The notes: generated by a model not told the origin, from the sequence alone. A stretch of 64,000 nt of DNA from Haloferula sp. BvORR071 (GCF_000739615.1 NZ_BATP01000022.1:124001-188000), one strand, 5' to 3'; positions 1 to 9,182 are shown, counted from the stretch's first letter. Numbers and translations: made by a program.

Positions 1-342
1 GTCGCCGGTCTTGGCGAGCACGACGCCAGTGCCGGCAATGGTGCCGGCGCCATCGAGCACGTAGTCGTTGAAGCCGGTGGAGGAGAAGGTGAGCTTGGCC
101 GGGCTGAAGGTGCCGTTGAGATTGACGCCGAGGACACCAGTCGTGTTGGGGAAGACCAGCTCATCCGCGGCGGCGGGGGCAGCGGGGTTCCAGTTGCCGG
201 CTGTGTCGAAGTTGGAATCCGCGCCGTTGCCGGTCCATGTCACGGTGGCGGCATGGGCGGAGAAGAGGCCGAGTGCGGTGCTGCCGCCGAGCAGCCAGCG
301 ACGGGTGAAAGAGGAGCGCTTGATGCGTGCGATGTTCATCAT
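1..342 (-). CDS. Autotransporter-associated beta-strand repeat protein, N-terminal fragment
   Basis: Reading leftward from an ATG at 342 gives an open frame to the window edge, so only the first 114 residues are present. A basic N-terminus (MNIARIKRSSFTRRW) leads into a hydrophobic, small-residue stretch ending near AHA, which looks like a signal peptide. After it comes VTWTGNGADSNFDTAGNW, followed by a Gly/Asn/Thr-rich beta pattern ending GTGVVLAKTGD. The WTG...W.TAGNW opening and the L.KTG ending are typical of the autotransporter-associated beta-strand repeat proteins that are abundant in Verrucomicrobiota. The likely role is a secreted or surface beta-helix protein with unknown ligand. 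There are two adjacent ATGs (342 and 339); the choice matters little. Confidence 0.72.
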   Translation of the reverse strand, partial: MMNIARIKRSSFTRRWLLGGSTALGLFSAHAATVTWTGNGADSNFDTAGNWNPAAPAAADELVFPNTTGVLGVNLNGTFSPAKLTFSSTGFNDYVLDGAGTIAGTGVVLAKTGD

Positions 343-516
343 GATGCAGTGCGTCGAGTTCAGGAGAGGGGGAAGGCGGGCAGACCCAAGTGCCCGCAAT
401 TCCAAGCTGAGGAAGACCACATCGGACGGCGCGGTGCCAGTCCGCCGGTCCCGCCAATCTGCATGGCTCAGCATGGCAGTTTGACATCCGCAGGTCGGCT
501 CGCATGATTCCGACTC

Positions 517-1593
517 ATGGAATCGCTGCGCCGGATCACGCTGGTGGATCAAGCTGAGGCCGCCCTACGGGAGGCGCTCCGCGAGGGGCGCTTCGGCGAG
601 CGCTTGCCGGGGATGCGGCCGCTGGCGGAGGCGCTGGCGGTGAATGCGCTGACCGTGGGCGAGGCGGTGTCGCGTCTGGTGGCCGATGGCACCTTGGTAT
701 CGGAGGGACCGCGCAAGAAGTTCCGGATCGCGCGGCACGGGCGCGGCGGCAAGTCAGCCACGCGGCGCAAGGTGCTGTATCTCACCGCCGAGCCGATGCA
801 CGAGATGAAGCCGGTGGCGCTGGAGATCCTCTCGCTGCTGCTGTTGGAGCGGCCCGACTGGGATGTGAAGCACCGCGCGATCGGGCGCAGCGAGGGCCGC
901 ACCGACCGGCGGCGCTGGGATGGATTGCTGAAGTCGGAGGAAGCGCGGCACCTCGTTTACTTCGGCGGGCATCCGGCCTTCGCCAAGTGGTCCTTGGCGC
1001 GCGGGGTGCCGACGGTCTTCCTCGGCGGCGATACGGCCCGTGAGCCGGTGCCGATGCTCGGGGTGAATGCCGCGCTGATGATCGAGCAGGTAATGGAGAA
1101 GCTGATCGCGCTGGGACACACGCGGATCTGCCATCCAATCTGCGGGATGCCGGAGGGCTTCAGCGAGCGGCAACGGCGCTCGATGGGGAAATGCCTAGAG
1201 GCTCATGGCTTGCCCTTTGTGCCGAACTATCATGCGCCGATCGTTCCGAAGCTGGATCCGGACGAGTTCACACGCGCGCTGGCGGAGGTGTTCAAGGTCC
1301 GGCGACCGACCGCGCTGGTGGTCTTCGACTGGGAGCACTTCATCACAGCTTCGTGCATGCTGCGGGAGATGGGCTTGAAGATTCCCCGCGATGTGTCGGT
1401 TGCGATTTTATCTCCGGACCGGCATATGGCCTGGCACCGGCCGCAGATCGCACATTTCCGCTATCCGGTGGGGCCGATCGTGAAGACGCTGACGAAGTGG
1501 ATCGAGGCGCCGCCGGAGGATTTGCGGGTTTCGATTTCGCTGCCGCTGGAGTTGTTTGAAGCGGATTCGCTGGGGCGGGCGTCGAAGGGGTAG
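517..1593 (+). CDS. GntR/LacI hybrid transcriptional regulator
   Basis: This 358-residue protein has an N-terminal GntR-type winged helix (about residues 10-70, including LPGMRPLAEALAVNALTVGEAVSRL split over the recognition helix). A LacI/periplasmic-binding-like sensor domain follows (about 85-350), with the typical C-terminal RDVSVAILSPDR block. This fusion is common in Verrucomicrobiota and Planctomycetota, where such proteins usually respond to sugars. It is transcribed away from the surface-protein gene at 1-342, so it may control that gene, but the 174-bp gap shows no clear operator. The inducer cannot be inferred. The domain assignment is secure; the target is not. Confidence 0.82.
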   Translation: MESLRRITLVDQAEAALREALREGRFGERLPGMRPLAEALAVNALTVGEAVSRLVADGTLVSEGPRKKFRIARHGRGGKSATRRKVLYLTAEPMHEMKPVALEILSLLLLERPDWDVKHRAIGRSEGRTDRRRWDGLLKSEEARHLVYFGGHPAFAKWSLARGVPTVFLGGDTAREPVPMLGVNAALMIEQVMEKLIALGHTRICHPICGMPEGFSERQRRSMGKCLEAHGLPFVPNYHAPIVPKLDPDEFTRALAEVFKVRRPTALVVFDWEHFITASCMLREMGLKIPRDVSVAILSPDRHMAWHRPQIAHFRYPVGPIVKTLTKWIEAPPEDLRVSISLPLELFEADSLGRASKG

Positions 1594-1664
1594 CAGCTCC
1601 CCTCCCCTCTTCTTCGCATCTTCCGGGAACTTGCATCCAAACGAATGAATGAATTCCCTGAGGG

Positions 1665-2180
1665 ATGAGTCTCAGGGTCATGATCTTCCATCGCGTGATT
1701 CCGCTGTTCCTTTCGGCGCTGGCGCCGTTGACGGCGGCTGAGTTTCCCAATGTCCCCGGTTCGGACCGGGTTTTGACCACCATGGAGGTGAAGAACTTCT
1801 GGGTGAACCACTTGCACAATCAGCCGCTGGCGCCGGAGCCGACGAGGCTGCATCCGGAAAAGGCGGAGGCGCGGAGCCATGAGATCACGCGACGACGGGA
1901 GCTGATCAAGGCGATCCGGGCGGGCCAGCATGATTTGGCGGCGCGGCTGGTGTGCTTGAGCCACAATGTGGAGGCGTGGACGCGCCAAGGTGACACTGGG
2001 AAGGCGCATGAGTCGGAGCGGCAGTTGCTACTGGTGCGGGAGCACGTGGCGAAGATGGCGGCACTGGAGGCGCAGCGGGAAGCGGCGGTGAAGATCGGGA
2101 ATGCGGCCGAGCAAGTGGCGCAGATGGATGCGGAGTTGCAGCGACTGCAGCAGTTGCAGACGCAGTTGGTGCAGGAATGA
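1665..2180 (+). CDS. Secreted coiled-coil protein, unassigned
   Basis: A protein of 171 residues with a hydrophobic N-terminal segment (IPLFLSALAPLTA, then AEF), consistent with a signal peptide. The rest is charged and helical, rich in Glu, Gln, Arg and Ala, and ends in a heptad-like Q-rich stretch (ELQRLQQLQTQLVQE), so the mature protein is probably a periplasmic coiled coil. A second ATG at 1680 gives a tighter signal peptide and cannot be excluded. It follows the regulator on the same strand after about 70 bp. I do not recognise a family and assign no function. Confidence 0.55.
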   Translation: MSLRVMIFHRVIPLFLSALAPLTAAEFPNVPGSDRVLTTMEVKNFWVNHLHNQPLAPEPTRLHPEKAEARSHEITRRRELIKAIRAGQHDLAARLVCLSHNVEAWTRQGDTGKAHESERQLLLVREHVAKMAALEAQREAAVKIGNAAEQVAQMDAELQRLQQLQTQLVQE

Positions 2181-2213
2181 GGAGAAGTGGATTGGTTGAT
2201 TGTGCGGGCCTCT

Positions 2214-2254
2214 GATTTAATCGCGAAAAGACGCGAAAAACGCGAAATTTGAAC
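2214..2254. repeat. Dispersed CGCGAAA intergenic repeat, copy 1
   Basis: The gap between two convergent genes holds three consecutive CGCGAAA-type words (TCGCGAAAAGACGCG, then AACGCGAAATTTGAAC). The same pattern, on either strand, recurs at 4019-4142, 30940-31020 and 48119-48155, always outside genes. It can fold back on itself only weakly. No function is assigned. Confidence 0.7.
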
Positions 2255-2330
2255 AGCCGGGAGAGGCACGAGAGGAGGTGGAGATTGTGGGACCGTTCTT
2301 GCGGCTTTCAAAGCCGCTCTCCCCATTGAT

Positions 2331-3932
2331 TTACCAGCCGGCCTTTTGGAGGATGGCTGCGACTTCCTCGATCTTGGAGTAGTCGTTGCGCCACGTGGTA
2401 TACATGAAGCCTTTGACTTTCTTCACCTTGGCGGCGGAGGCGAGCCAGGCGGAGACGTTTGCCACGGGCTCGTCGTAGAAACCGGCGATGATTTGGGCGT
2501 GGCCGCGCTTTTCGAAGAAGGCGAGGCTCTCGTCGCGTTTGCCGAAGTTCCAGTTCATGATCTCGACGCTGGGATCGAGGCCTTCCCATGAGCCTTCGAG
2601 GCTGCCGTTGACCAGGTAGTAGTCCTTCACCGCGTTGTGGTGCGGGTCGAACATGTCGTTCCAGACAAGGATGCGGCCGCCGGGGACTTTGTCGCTGAGG
2701 AGTTTTGTGCAGAAGCGGAGGTTCTTCGCGGCGATGCCGCCAGGAGTCAGGCCGCTCTTTTTGCAAGACTCATCCCAGCCGAGGAGGCGCCACTCGTCGT
2801 GGGCCATGAGGTGGGTTTTGCTTTCCCAGAGGGAAGGCACGCGGTTGGCCTGGTCGCGCAGGAGCTCCTGGAAGGCGGGTTCCTCCACGCAGCCGGAGAC
2901 TTGGCCGTCGTAGATGATGTGCGTGTGGTAGTACGAGATCCGCAGTATGTCGCCGTCCTTGAGAGTCTTGAACTGGATCACGGGCGGCTCGTGCCAAGGG
3001 GTGAATTCTTCGGCCCATGGCTTGGTGCCCATGTCCTTGTCTTCAAGCTTGCCGAAGTCTTGCATCTCCACGAGATCGCGGCCGCCTTCGAGTTTCGCCA
3101 CCAGCGGAGTGCCGGGGCGGCGGAGGAGATTCACCGGGCCGCATTCCTCGATCTTGGCATCGTCCCAGCACAGGGTTCCGCGGTGGCCACCCCAGACGCC
3201 GAAGTAGAGGCTGACTTCATTAGAATCGAGGGAGTTGAAGGTCACGTCGTGCTGGATCCAGTCCTGGTCGGGCTTGACCTTGACGTAGCACCACTGGAGC
3301 TGGCGGCCGTTCTTGCCGATCGCCTTGATCTCGGCCATGCCGCCGCCGAAGCCCTCGGACTTGATCCGGACGGAGACGTGATACTGGCGGAAGGGGGAGA
3401 CCTTGAGCGGCTTCTGCAGGCGGGCATTGCCATCGGTGGGTGCGGAGCGCATCGCCCCGTTTTCCACCACCATGTTGTCATCGATGAAGCCCCAGCCGCT
3501 GCGGTCATTCATTTCGCCGCCGGGCAAGGACACCGGTGGATCGGCGACGATGGTGGCGACGCCGCTTTTGATCACGAACTTCGCGTCCTTCACCGGCAGG
3601 CCTTCGGCGAGATTGGGGTCGTGGAAGAGTGCGTCGTTCGAGTAGCCGACCGGGAACATTGAGGGCACGATCTCGATCTTCGCTTGCTTGGCGGCGGCTT
3701 TTACCTTCGCAACGTTGGGGGCGTAGTTCGACGCGACTGTGGCGAGGCGGCTAAACTTGGAGTCCGCGATGAGGGCGTGGGTGTAGCCGGATTTGCCAGC
3801 CCGCTCGAGGAGCTTCGCGACTTCGGCGGCTTTCTCGTCTGCTTGGAAATTCGCGGGGATGTAGATCCAGCGCTCCTTGGTTTGAGCGGTGGCGGTGGCT
3901 GCCAAGAGAGCGAGGAGGAGGAAGGGTTTCAT
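2331..3932 (-). CDS. Secreted TIM-barrel, glycoside-hydrolase-like protein
   Basis: This 533-residue protein opens with a clear signal peptide (MKPFLLLALLAATATAQ). The next part (WIYIPANFQ..., then SGYTHALIADSKFSRL) looks like the first strands of a TIM barrel. An inserted beta-sandwich of about residues 135-270 (GWGFIDDNMVVENGAMR...) resembles a carbohydrate-binding module. The barrel then resumes with DILRISYYHTHI, HLMAHDEWRLLGWDESC, ILVWNDMFDPHHN and GFYDEP. The acidic residues in DEWR, WDES and NDMFD could be catalytic or ligand-binding, as in GH20- or GH-like barrels, but I cannot assign a family. It is probably exported and acts on polysaccharide. Confidence 0.6.
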   Translation of the reverse strand: MKPFLLLALLAATATAQTKERWIYIPANFQADEKAAEVAKLLERAGKSGYTHALIADSKFSRLATVASNYAPNVAKVKAAAKQAKIEIVPSMFPVGYSNDALFHDPNLAEGLPVKDAKFVIKSGVATIVADPPVSLPGGEMNDRSGWGFIDDNMVVENGAMRSAPTDGNARLQKPLKVSPFRQYHVSVRIKSEGFGGGMAEIKAIGKNGRQLQWCYVKVKPDQDWIQHDVTFNSLDSNEVSLYFGVWGGHRGTLCWDDAKIEECGPVNLLRRPGTPLVAKLEGGRDLVEMQDFGKLEDKDMGTKPWAEEFTPWHEPPVIQFKTLKDGDILRISYYHTHIIYDGQVSGCVEEPAFQELLRDQANRVPSLWESKTHLMAHDEWRLLGWDESCKKSGLTPGGIAAKNLRFCTKLLSDKVPGGRILVWNDMFDPHHNAVKDYYLVNGSLEGSWEGLDPSVEIMNWNFGKRDESLAFFEKRGHAQIIAGFYDEPVANVSAWLASAAKVKKVKGFMYTTWRNDYSKIEEVAAILQKAGW

Positions 3933-4364
3933 GGGTTACCACATGAACGGAGGGAGAAGGGTGCTTATTTCCGGTGGGTTTTGTGGGGGCCGCGTGGTTG
4001 GGGAGGAGTTTGGTTTCTACCGCGAAGAGATGCGAAATTTAAAAGGCAAGGAAGAGGGCGCCCCACGCAGATCCAATCGCTCCAAGCTCGGCGTGTCCGT
4101 GGCTTTCCGGCTGTTTAGATTTCGCGTTTTTCGCGGTTGAAGACGAAACCTGTAGCGGGGATCGAGCGGAACTTTAAAGGGGGAGCTCTCGCGGTGCTTC
4201 ACGGCAGCAGGGCTGCCTGCCGGAAAGCGGTAACAGGCTACACGCAGCCCAAAGCGGCGGAGCCGCGAGGAGAAGGCCGAGAGGTGAAATCGGCTGGGTC
4301 GGTGGCTTCGTCCGCCTGAAGGCGGGACTACTTACCACTGAAGTCGGAGCCGCTCTGACTACTT
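3933..4364. repeat. Gene-free stretch with dispersed repeats
   Basis: No convincing gene lies here. It holds two copies of the CGCGAAA-type repeat: CCGCGAAGAGATGCGAAATT near 4020, and an opposite-strand copy ending TTTCGCGTTTTTCGCGGTTG near 4120-4140. The second copy is preceded by a GTCCGTGG...CGGCTGTT block that matches the copy at 30940-31020. The remainder contains short inverted words such as GGCAGCAGGGCTGCC and CCGCCTGAAGGCGG. This looks like a landing area for repeats. Confidence 0.55.
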
Positions 4365-5381
4365 TTAGTCCTGCTTTTGAAGCTTCAGGTCCTTGGCCTT
4401 CTCGAAGAAGAGATTCAGGTCGCCGCCGCATTCGGCGAGGAGCTTGTGGAAGGCGGGGACATGGTGCTGGTAGGTGGTGAGGGCCACCAGGTGGGCGTTG
4501 TTGATGTCCTCCTTCAGCCAGTTCTCCAGACCGCGCCCACCCCAGCGACGGCGAAGCTCGCGGAAGTTGTCCTGGAGCTGGTGGAAAATCCGGGCCTTGT
4601 CCCGACGCATTTCCGCTGGCGGCTTGTTAGAAGCGTAGAGGGCCTTGAGGTCGGCGCGGGTGCGGTCGATCTGGTCGTAGAACTGCCCGCGGCGGACGAG
4701 GCGCGCCTCGTAGTTCTTCAGGTCCCCGGTGCGCTTGTGATAGCGCAGCCAACGCTTCACGCTTTCCTCCGCGACGGCATTGGCGAGGCTTTCGTTGAAG
4801 GTGGTATCGCCATTGCGGAAGAGCCGACGGTGGGTAAGCTCGTGGAAGATCAACTCTGCGAGGTCGATGTCGGAGGCATCGACGAAAGTGTTCAATACCG
4901 GGTCGTGGAACCAGCCGAGGGTCGAGTAGGCATCGGTGCCGCCACTCTGCACATCGTAGCCCTGGGCGCGAAGCTTGAGGGTGAGTTCATCCGCCTCTTC
5001 CTTCTTGAAGAAGCCGCGGTAGTCGAGCTTGCCGAGGGTGGGATACCACCAGGTCTTCGGCTCCAGGGAGAACTCCGGCGCGGCATAGAGGGTCCAGACC
5101 ACATAGGGTCGGCCGAGGTCGGCATACTTGCCGTAGCTTTCGTCGCCCGGGAGGGTCAGGTGCCCGGTGGCGAACTGCCGGATCTCCTGCACGGACTGCA
5201 GTTGCTTTTTCAGCTTCGGCGGAGTCGCCGGATCGGCGATGATCGGCGGGATCGGCTTGCTCTTCTGGAAGATCTCCACCTGACCGCTGACCGCCTGTGA
5301 GTAGAACTGCACGGTCTGGCAAGAGGCCAGCAGGAGCGTAAGCGGCAGGGCCAAGCCCAGCGATGGAAGAAAGCGCGGCAT
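4365..5381 (-). CDS. Predicted lipoprotein zinc aminopeptidase
   Basis: Starting at the ATG at 5381 gives a 338-residue protein with a lipoprotein signal (LTLLLASCQTV; Cys is the expected lipidation site). The centre contains LIFHELTHRRLF, a zinc-protease HExxH motif, and 13 residues further the NESLANAVAEE block that supplies the third zinc ligand. This matches the predicted aminopeptidase family (Pfam Aminopep). It is probably anchored to a membrane facing the periplasm. A longer frame begins at 5420 but would overlap the upstream gene and hide the lipoprotein signal, so I prefer 5381. It lies 17 bp downstream of the DUF5069 gene and may be co-transcribed with it. Confidence 0.8.
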   Translation of the reverse strand: MPRFLPSLGLALPLTLLLASCQTVQFYSQAVSGQVEIFQKSKPIPPIIADPATPPKLKKQLQSVQEIRQFATGHLTLPGDESYGKYADLGRPYVVWTLYAAPEFSLEPKTWWYPTLGKLDYRGFFKKEEADELTLKLRAQGYDVQSGGTDAYSTLGWFHDPVLNTFVDASDIDLAELIFHELTHRRLFRNGDTTFNESLANAVAEESVKRWLRYHKRTGDLKNYEARLVRRGQFYDQIDRTRADLKALYASNKPPAEMRRDKARIFHQLQDNFRELRRRWGGRGLENWLKEDINNAHLVALTTYQHHVPAFHKLLAECGGDLNLFFEKAKDLKLQKQD

Positions 5382-5398
5382 CAGCTCAGTCGCTACTC

Positions 5399-5851
5399 TT
5401 ACTTCCAAGCGTCGCGCCACATTTCCGGATGCCAGCGGCCCTCATCCATCTCGATGAGGTCGAAGTCGGTGATCAGCCCGGCATCCTCCGGCAGGCCGTA
5501 GTCGCGGATGGCCTGCGGGATGAACTCGGCGGTCTCGTCATCCCGCCAGCCGCGTTTGCTCATGAAACTGTTGTAGATCAGGATCTCCTCCGCGGTGAGG
5601 CGCCGGCCGGTGGCGAAGCACCATTCCAGCACCGTCTCATCCTCCTTGCCGGCGAGGACTTGGACCTTCACGTCCTCATAATTCACGGCGAGGTAGCGGC
5701 AGGTGCGACCGTCGAAGCCGTGGCCAAGCATATCGAAATAGCTTTCCGGCAGCTTGCCCGCCGCGTGCAGGCGGATTTTCGAGCACATGCGGGCGAAATA
5801 GAACATGCCGAGCGTCTTGTCGTAGCAGCCGCGGATTCCTTCGATCTTCAT
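5399..5851 (-). CDS. DUF5069 family protein
   Basis: A small soluble protein of 150 residues with the N-terminal pattern IRGCYDKTLGMFYFARM.SKIRLHAAGKLP and the GHGFDGRTCRYL block, both typical of DUF5069. This family is common in Verrucomicrobiota. No biochemical role is known. There is no signal peptide or membrane segment, so it should be cytoplasmic. It is followed on the same strand by the lipoprotein aminopeptidase gene, but nothing links the two functionally. Confidence 0.8.
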   Translation of the reverse strand: MKIEGIRGCYDKTLGMFYFARMCSKIRLHAAGKLPESYFDMLGHGFDGRTCRYLAVNYEDVKVQVLAGKEDETVLEWCFATGRRLTAEEILIYNSFMSKRGWRDDETAEFIPQAIRDYGLPEDAGLITDFDLIEMDEGRWHPEMWRDAWK

Positions 5852-5928
5852 GGATGGTGGATTCGGGCTCTAACGTGGCGCGAACCCGGCGGCTTGCCGA
5901 ATGGTTTTTTTCTGCTCCCGCGGAATCG

Positions 5929-6480
5929 TCAGAGCGGCGCATCCCTCTGTGACAGTACCGCCGCGTGGAGGCTCTGGAGCGCCCCTTGGAGGGCCGAGGC
6001 GACGGCCGGAGTGTTCACCATTCCATCCTCGTCCAAGCCTGAGCCGACCAAGGAAATCGAAATCGACGCAGGCTCAACGAGATCGGCCGACATAGTTTTG
6101 AGGATTTCCCGCAGCGAGGCATCGGCATGGCGGGCACTGGGCGAGGCATTCAGGACGCCGACCGGCATCCCGGGAAAGGCCACGTCGCTCACCAGCCAAT
6201 CCAAAGCGTTCTTCATCACCCCGGTGATGCCGTGGGCATACTCGGGGCTCGCGATGAGCAGGGCATCCGTCGCGGCCACCTGTCCGCGGAGGCTTCTAAC
6301 CGCGGCGGGCGGATCGACCTCCAGATCCGGATTGAAGAGCGGCAGCTCACCGAGACCCGCATAGATTTCGACCGAGGTTCCAGGCGGAGCCAAACGGACC
6401 GCCGCCCTTAAAAGCGCTGAATTGATGGAGACCGAGCGCAGGCTTCCCGAAATCGCCAGAATCTTGACGGTGGATTTCAT
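5929..6480 (-). CDS. NADPH-dependent FMN reductase
   Basis: Translation from the ATG at 6480 gives 183 residues of a flavodoxin-fold reductase. The N-terminal ISGSLRSVSINSALLR is the FMN-phosphate loop, and SPEYAHGITGVMKNALDWL is the family signature of the YieF/ArsH-like reductases, which reduce quinones, chromate or azo compounds with NAD(P)H. The protein has the usual family length. A longer frame starting at 6576 lacks homology-like sequence and is less likely. It stands alone, with no redox gene next to it, so the natural substrate is unknown. Confidence 0.87.
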   Translation of the reverse strand: MKSTVKILAISGSLRSVSINSALLRAAVRLAPPGTSVEIYAGLGELPLFNPDLEVDPPAAVRSLRGQVAATDALLIASPEYAHGITGVMKNALDWLVSDVAFPGMPVGVLNASPSARHADASLREILKTMSADLVEPASISISLVGSGLDEDGMVNTPAVASALQGALQSLHAAVLSQRDAPL

Positions 6481-6676
6481 TCGCGACGATGGATTCCGCA
6501 GCAAAGGCGCCTGCGGAATGGTTCGCGGCGAAGCTCTTGTGCCTTGCCGCCGGCGTCGAGCGATTCCCGGTGGCAAAAGAAAGGCGAGGAGATCCGGCAG
6601 GCTTTGATCTATCGGACGCCGCGATGTTTGACGGGGAGGCGCCCTGCCGGAATGGCGCAGCCATGCCGCTACGATG

Positions 6677-6711
6677 CAAAAAGGCAGCGGAGGGACGGGC
6701 CCGCCGCTGCC
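6677..6711 (-). terminator. Intrinsic terminator of the 6740-7576 gene
   Basis: On the minus strand an 8-bp stem (GGCAGCGG/CCGCTGCC, 6683-6690 with 6704-6711) is followed by TTTTT, about 30 bp after the stop codon of the upstream secreted-protein gene. Confidence 0.8.
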
Positions 6712-6739
6712 ATTGGGGTAAGGTCTGTCGGTTTTTCAA

Positions 6740-7576
6740 TCACTCCTCCTCGCGCACCCGGTAGAAACGGCGGGTGACGGTGGCGGGGACGTTCTGCTCG
6801 ACGAAGGAGGTGGTCGGACCTTCGGTCGAGGCGGCGACTCCGGTGGCGATGGTATCCCAGCCACCAGGGGTGCTGGAGGCATCGATGGCGTAGGTGGTGC
6901 CACTGGCAGAGGTCCACTCGATGGTGACCTTTTCCTCGGCGCCGTTGCGGATGAGCTTGGTGATCTTGAGCGACTCGGCACCAGCGGCCGCGTCGTAATT
7001 GTAGATCATCGAGATGGTGGCGGTGAAATTGGCGGCCAAATCGGTGACGTTCAGGTAGTCCACCTTGACCCCGCTATTGAAGGTCAGGGTGATCGGGCCG
7101 CTGCCATTGACCGAGGTGAGGAGCGCCGGGTTGTACATCATTCCGGACTGCGCAACTTGGAAGACCTGCTCGAAGGGCTGGATCGCGAAGGGGACGTCGA
7201 TCGGCTCGCCGGTGAAGATCAGGTTGTCCAGGCTGCCACCGCCGCCACCCGTGCCGGTGCAGGTATTGCCATCGATGGCGAAGGCACCACCCAAGCTGGC
7301 GGAGACTGCGGCGCTATCCGTGTCCGTGCCGACGCTGCCGACCATTTTGCCATTCAGCACGCATTGGATCGCGAAGGACTTGAGCGTGCCCAGTGAGGAA
7401 TTGAAGGGCTGGAAGGTGGCGGTGAAGAAGCCGTCGTTGTTCGCCACGAGCTGGGAGCTGCCATAGCCTTGGTAGAGATCGCCAGTGTTGGACTTGGCGA
7501 AGTTCGCCGCCTGAGGGACGGAGACCGCCAGCAGGGGTTGGGAAGCAACGACGAGGAGCAGGGCTGTCGATTTCAT
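6740..7576 (-). CDS. Secreted beta-rich protein with Fn3-like C-terminus
   Basis: The start at 7576 gives a signal peptide (MKSTALLLVVASQPLLAVS) and a 278-residue protein. The middle is rich in Thr, Ser, Asn and Gly with alternating hydrophobic residues, suggesting a beta-sandwich, and includes a glycine run (GTGGGGGS). The last 70 residues (VTIEWTSASGTTYAIDAS..., ending RRFYRVREEE) form an Fn3-like module often found at the C-terminus of exported Verrucomicrobiota proteins. It is probably extracellular or outer-membrane associated. No enzymatic motif is visible. The longer frame from 7759 runs into the divergent promoter region and is unlikely. Confidence 0.62.
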   Translation of the reverse strand: MKSTALLLVVASQPLLAVSVPQAANFAKSNTGDLYQGYGSSQLVANNDGFFTATFQPFNSSLGTLKSFAIQCVLNGKMVGSVGTDTDSAAVSASLGGAFAIDGNTCTGTGGGGGSLDNLIFTGEPIDVPFAIQPFEQVFQVAQSGMMYNPALLTSVNGSGPITLTFNSGVKVDYLNVTDLAANFTATISMIYNYDAAAGAESLKITKLIRNGAEEKVTIEWTSASGTTYAIDASSTPGGWDTIATGVAASTEGPTTSFVEQNVPATVTRRFYRVREEE

Positions 7577-7784
7577 TGGTTGGATTCGGGTAGGAATTTT
7601 TTGGTCCGACCCTGCGAAAGCAGGCCCGGGGCCAGCCTGAATGGCATTTCCAAATACATTCGGAAACGCGGCGAACTGAATCCGCGGGCGAAGCTTACCC
7701 AAAATCGCAAAAACTTGGCGGCTGGCGGGGTTGCAAGCCGAAAGGGAATTCGCTACCACTCCGTATCAGAGCGACACCAAAAAG

Positions 7785-9182
7785 ATGAACCTCGACGAAA
7801 AAGTGATGAATTCCGACTCCGGCCGCCGGACTTTCCTGAAGACCATCGGCGGCGTGGGAGCCGCGCTCGCCGCCGCCACGAGCCGGGGCGCAGCCCAAGG
7901 ATCGCCGGACCGTGCGTCCGGGGCCAAGTACATGGGTGACTTCGCCGCACCGAAGCTGGAGAAGGTGAAGGTCGCAATCATCGGCGTCGGGGCCCGCGGG
8001 TCCGGCCATGCGGCCCAGCTGGCCTCGATCGAGGGAGTGGATTTCGTGGGTGTCTGCGACCTGGTGGAAGGCCGCGCCAAGAAGGCCGCCGATGGCGTCA
8101 CAAAAAAGGGCCACAAGCCGCAGGTTTACTTCGGCGATGACAATGCATGGAAGAAGATGCTGGCCGAGACCAAGCCGGACGCCGTCTTCGTGGTCACGCC
8201 GTGGAACCTGCACGCACCGATGGTCATCGAGGCGATGAAGTCCGGCGCACATGCTTTCTCCGAAGTGCCGATCGCCTACACCGTCGAGGAGATGTGGGAG
8301 ATTGTGGACACCTCCGAGAAGACCGGCCGTCACTGCATGATGATGGAGAACGTCAACTACGGCCGTGAGGAGCTGATCTACCTGAACATGGTCCGCCAGG
8401 GAGTGCTGGGCGACCTGCTGCACGGTGAGGCCGCCTACCTGCACCCGCTGCGGGAGCAGATGGAGAACAACGACTCGACCGGCTCCTGGCGCACCTTCCA
8501 GTATGCCAAGCGCAACGGGAACCTCTATCCCACCCACGGCCTCGGCCCGGTGGCGCAGTACATGAACCTGGGCCGCACCGAGGACACCTTCGGCCGGATC
8601 GTTTCCTTCTCCTCGCCGGCGAAGGGCCGTGCGCTCTACGCGCAGAAGTCCACCAAGCTGACCAATCCGGAATTCAAGACCCTGGACTTCAAGGGCGGCG
8701 ACCTCAACACCTCGATCATCAAGACGGCGCTCGGCCGCACGATCATGGTGCAGTGGGATGAGACCACCCCGCGCCCCTACTCGCGCCACAACTACATCAT
8801 GGGCGTGAAGGGCGCACTGGCAGGCTTCCCGAACCGCATGTCCATCGAGGGCGTGACCAAAGACCACAGCAAGGGCTGGGCCGAAGACGAAGAGTGGGAA
8901 GCGATCGCCTCCAAGTATGAGCACCCCTACTTCAAGCGCATGGGCGAGCTGGGCAAGAAGATGGGCGGCCACGGCGGAATGGATTTCCTGATGCTCTACC
9001 GCATCATCGAGTGCCTCCGCGAAGGCCAACCGCTCGACCAGAACGTCTACGAGGGCTGCTTCTGGTCCGCCGTCGGCCCGCTGAGCGAGAAGTCGGTCGC
9101 GGAAGACGGCATGCCGCAGGTATTCCCGGACTTCACCCGCGGTGGCTGGAAGACCACCAAGCCGCTGGCGATCATTTCGTGA
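7785..9182 (+). CDS. Gfo/Idh/MocA oxidoreductase, GH109-like, Tat-exported
   Basis: The N-terminus carries a twin-arginine signal (SGRRTFLKTIGG, then an Ala-rich stretch). The Rossmann domain follows with VAIIGVGARGSGH as the NAD-binding turn and VGVCDL at the end of strand two. HAPMVIEAMKSGAHAFSEVP is the dinucleotide-domain signature. HGEAAYLHPLR and NGNLYPTHGLGPVAQYM fit the GH109 subgroup, whose members cleave alpha-N-acetylgalactosaminide bonds by an NAD-dependent redox mechanism. Length (465 residues) is normal. A second ATG at 7806 also keeps the Tat signal. The substrate is inferred only from subgroup similarity; an inositol or sugar dehydrogenase is the alternative. Confidence 0.83.
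   Translation: MNLDEKVMNSDSGRRTFLKTIGGVGAALAAATSRGAAQGSPDRASGAKYMGDFAAPKLEKVKVAIIGVGARGSGHAAQLASIEGVDFVGVCDLVEGRAKKAADGVTKKGHKPQVYFGDDNAWKKMLAETKPDAVFVVTPWNLHAPMVIEAMKSGAHAFSEVPIAYTVEEMWEIVDTSEKTGRHCMMMENVNYGREELIYLNMVRQGVLGDLLHGEAAYLHPLREQMENNDSTGSWRTFQYAKRNGNLYPTHGLGPVAQYMNLGRTEDTFGRIVSFSSPAKGRALYAQKSTKLTNPEFKTLDFKGGDLNTSIIKTALGRTIMVQWDETTPRPYSRHNYIMGVKGALAGFPNRMSIEGVTKDHSKGWAEDEEWEAIASKYEHPYFKRMGELGKKMGGHGGMDFLMLYRIIECLREGQPLDQNVYEGCFWSAVGPLSEKSVAEDGMPQVFPDFTRGGWKTTKPLAIIS

Noticed and set aside
68-507. Plus-strand frames at the left end
   Set aside because: They are antisense to the clear signal peptide and beta-strand protein read on the minus strand from 342.
2637-3662. Long plus-strand frame of 341 codons
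   Set aside because: It is a high-GC shadow of the secreted barrel protein on the minus strand, which has a signal peptide and domain pattern.
6481-6739. Possible small gene between the FMN reductase and the secreted protein
   Set aside because: No frame here has a signal, a family motif or a ribosome-binding site; only the terminator and a short ATTCCGCAG/CTGCGGAAT inverted repeat near 6490 are supported.
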